Origin: Candidatus Fermentibacterota bacterium
GTDB lineage: Bacteria; JAFGKV01
Direction of reading: 5' to 3'
DNA length: 6,718 nucleotides
NCBI GenBank assembly: GCA_016928395.1
Contig: JAFGKV010000039.1
Location: 1 to 6,718 of the forward strand
Part shown: positions 6,185-6,718 of the stretch, in pieces
How the letters are laid out: each line of letters opens with the position of its first letter
Position numbering within the stretch: position 1 is the first letter of the stretch
Notes under the pieces: generated by a model
Database searches by the model: none
What the model was told of the DNA's origin: nothing
Seen by the model: only the letters and a program-made list of their open reading frames with translations
Translations under genes and position numbers: made by a program

Positions 6185-6718
6185 TACTCCACCGTGACCG
6201 GTTTGCCGGGCTGAAGGGCGCGGTAGGCATTGTCATACATGGCTTCCGCCACGGTGGGCGCCAAGACAAAGGATCCCTTGCTGACCGCGATCAGGCGCAC
6301 GAGGAAGTCTTTCTGCGCGCCGCCGTGGAGGTTCATGAACGACATGACGCGGTCATCACGGACATCCATGTAGTCTTCTCGACCCAGAGTCCACCGCCGT
6401 GCCCAGTCAGGGTGTGATTCCCCGGTGAGCCGTGTATTGTCGATCTCCCAACCGGATGGGAAGACCTGGGTGAGGGCAACGTTCTCCACCGAGGCGCCGG
6501 TCGTGCCGCGAAGGCGGATATGAGCCCAGAATACGGTATTCTGCGCGAGGCGCCCAGGGTCGATTGCGGCGCCATCCTCGTTCAGCCAGCGAACTTCCAT
6601 GTTCAGGTTGCGGGCTTCCGGAGTTGTCGGGCCTTCCACCGGGATGCCTTCCCACTCGAAGACCGCATAGATGGGATCGCTGCTGCCGGAGATCACGGTG
6701 ACCGCCGTGCCCGCGTGC
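6184..6718 (-). CDS. Alpha-2-macroglobulin family protein, C-terminal fragment (runs off window)
   Basis: The reading frame is open from the window edge (first whole codon at 6717) to TAG at 6184-6186, giving 177 residues. The sequence matches the last macroglobulin domain (bMG10-type) of bacterial alpha-2-macroglobulins such as YfhM: an entry strand SSDPIYAVFEWEGIPVEG, then LNMEVRWLNEDG, then ALTQVFPSGWEIDN, then YMDVRDDRVMSFMNL, then a closing strand with VAEAMYDNAYRALQPGKPVTVE. The pattern VFPSGWEI, DVRDDRV and EAMYD is highly characteristic. These proteins sit in the periplasm, usually as lipoproteins, and are thought to trap proteases that breach the outer membrane. The thioester motif, bait region and lipoprotein signal lie outside the window, so I cannot say whether the protein is the thioester-bearing type. 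The normal chromosomal partner, pbpC, lies downstream on the same strand after two unrelated-looking genes. Confidence 0.9.
   Translation of the reverse strand, partial: HAGTAVTVISGSSDPIYAVFEWEGIPVEGPTTPEARNLNMEVRWLNEDGAAIDPGRLAQNTVFWAHIRLRGTTGASVENVALTQVFPSGWEIDNTRLTGESHPDWARRWTLGREDYMDVRDDRVMSFMNLHGGAQKDFLVRLIAVSKGSFVLAPTVAEAMYDNAYRALQPGKPVTVE

Noticed and set aside
5958-6269. Minus-strand open frame across the gap between the macroglobulin and methyltransferase genes
   Set aside because: It overlaps both neighbours out of frame, is Arg- and Pro-rich and shows no motif; the 6031-6183 gap appears non-coding.

Overview
The window is GC-rich DNA from a Gram-negative bacterium. The evidence is the tail of a bacterial alpha-2-macroglobulin and a complete penicillin-binding protein 1C, two periplasmic/inner-membrane proteins often encoded side by side in proteobacteria (yfhM-pbpC in E. 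coli). The sequence does not fix the genus. A proteobacterial or deltaproteobacterial-type host is a reasonable guess, nothing firmer. Every gene I accept lies on the minus strand, so transcription runs from high to low coordinates.

Layout in transcription order: (1) 6718-6184, the C-terminal 177 residues of an alpha-2-macroglobulin family protein, cut by the window edge. (2) A 210-base gap, or 153 bases if the longer start of the next gene is used, with a GC hairpin at the macroglobulin stop codon. (3) 5973-4657, a class I SAM-dependent methyltransferase with a large N-terminal region that includes a 'GWA'-type beta-sandwich-like segment. (4) After only six bases, 4650-3289, a polytopic membrane protein that looks like a GT-C-type glycosyltransferase or glycan-handling protein; it carries a run of ten G on its coding strand. 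(5) 3214-827, pbpC, with all transglycosylase and transpeptidase motifs intact and the C-terminal BiPBP_C domain. (6) 737-303, a small secreted YbjN-domain protein with a strong ribosome binding site. (7) 180-1, the first 60 codons of an IS1634/IS4-like transposase, cut by the other window edge, preceded by a near-consensus extended -10 promoter that implies an almost leaderless mRNA.

The macroglobulin and PBP1C are thought to act together in envelope defence: the macroglobulin traps proteases that enter the periplasm and PBP1C repairs the wall. Here the pair is separated by a tightly coupled methyltransferase and membrane-protein module of the kind seen in surface polysaccharide loci, and is followed by a secreted YbjN protein. 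The most interesting points are this interruption of a normally adjacent pair, the G10 tract that could switch the membrane protein on and off, and the unexplained secreted YbjN protein. I see no tRNA, rRNA, CRISPR array or riboswitch, and no convincing intrinsic terminator.
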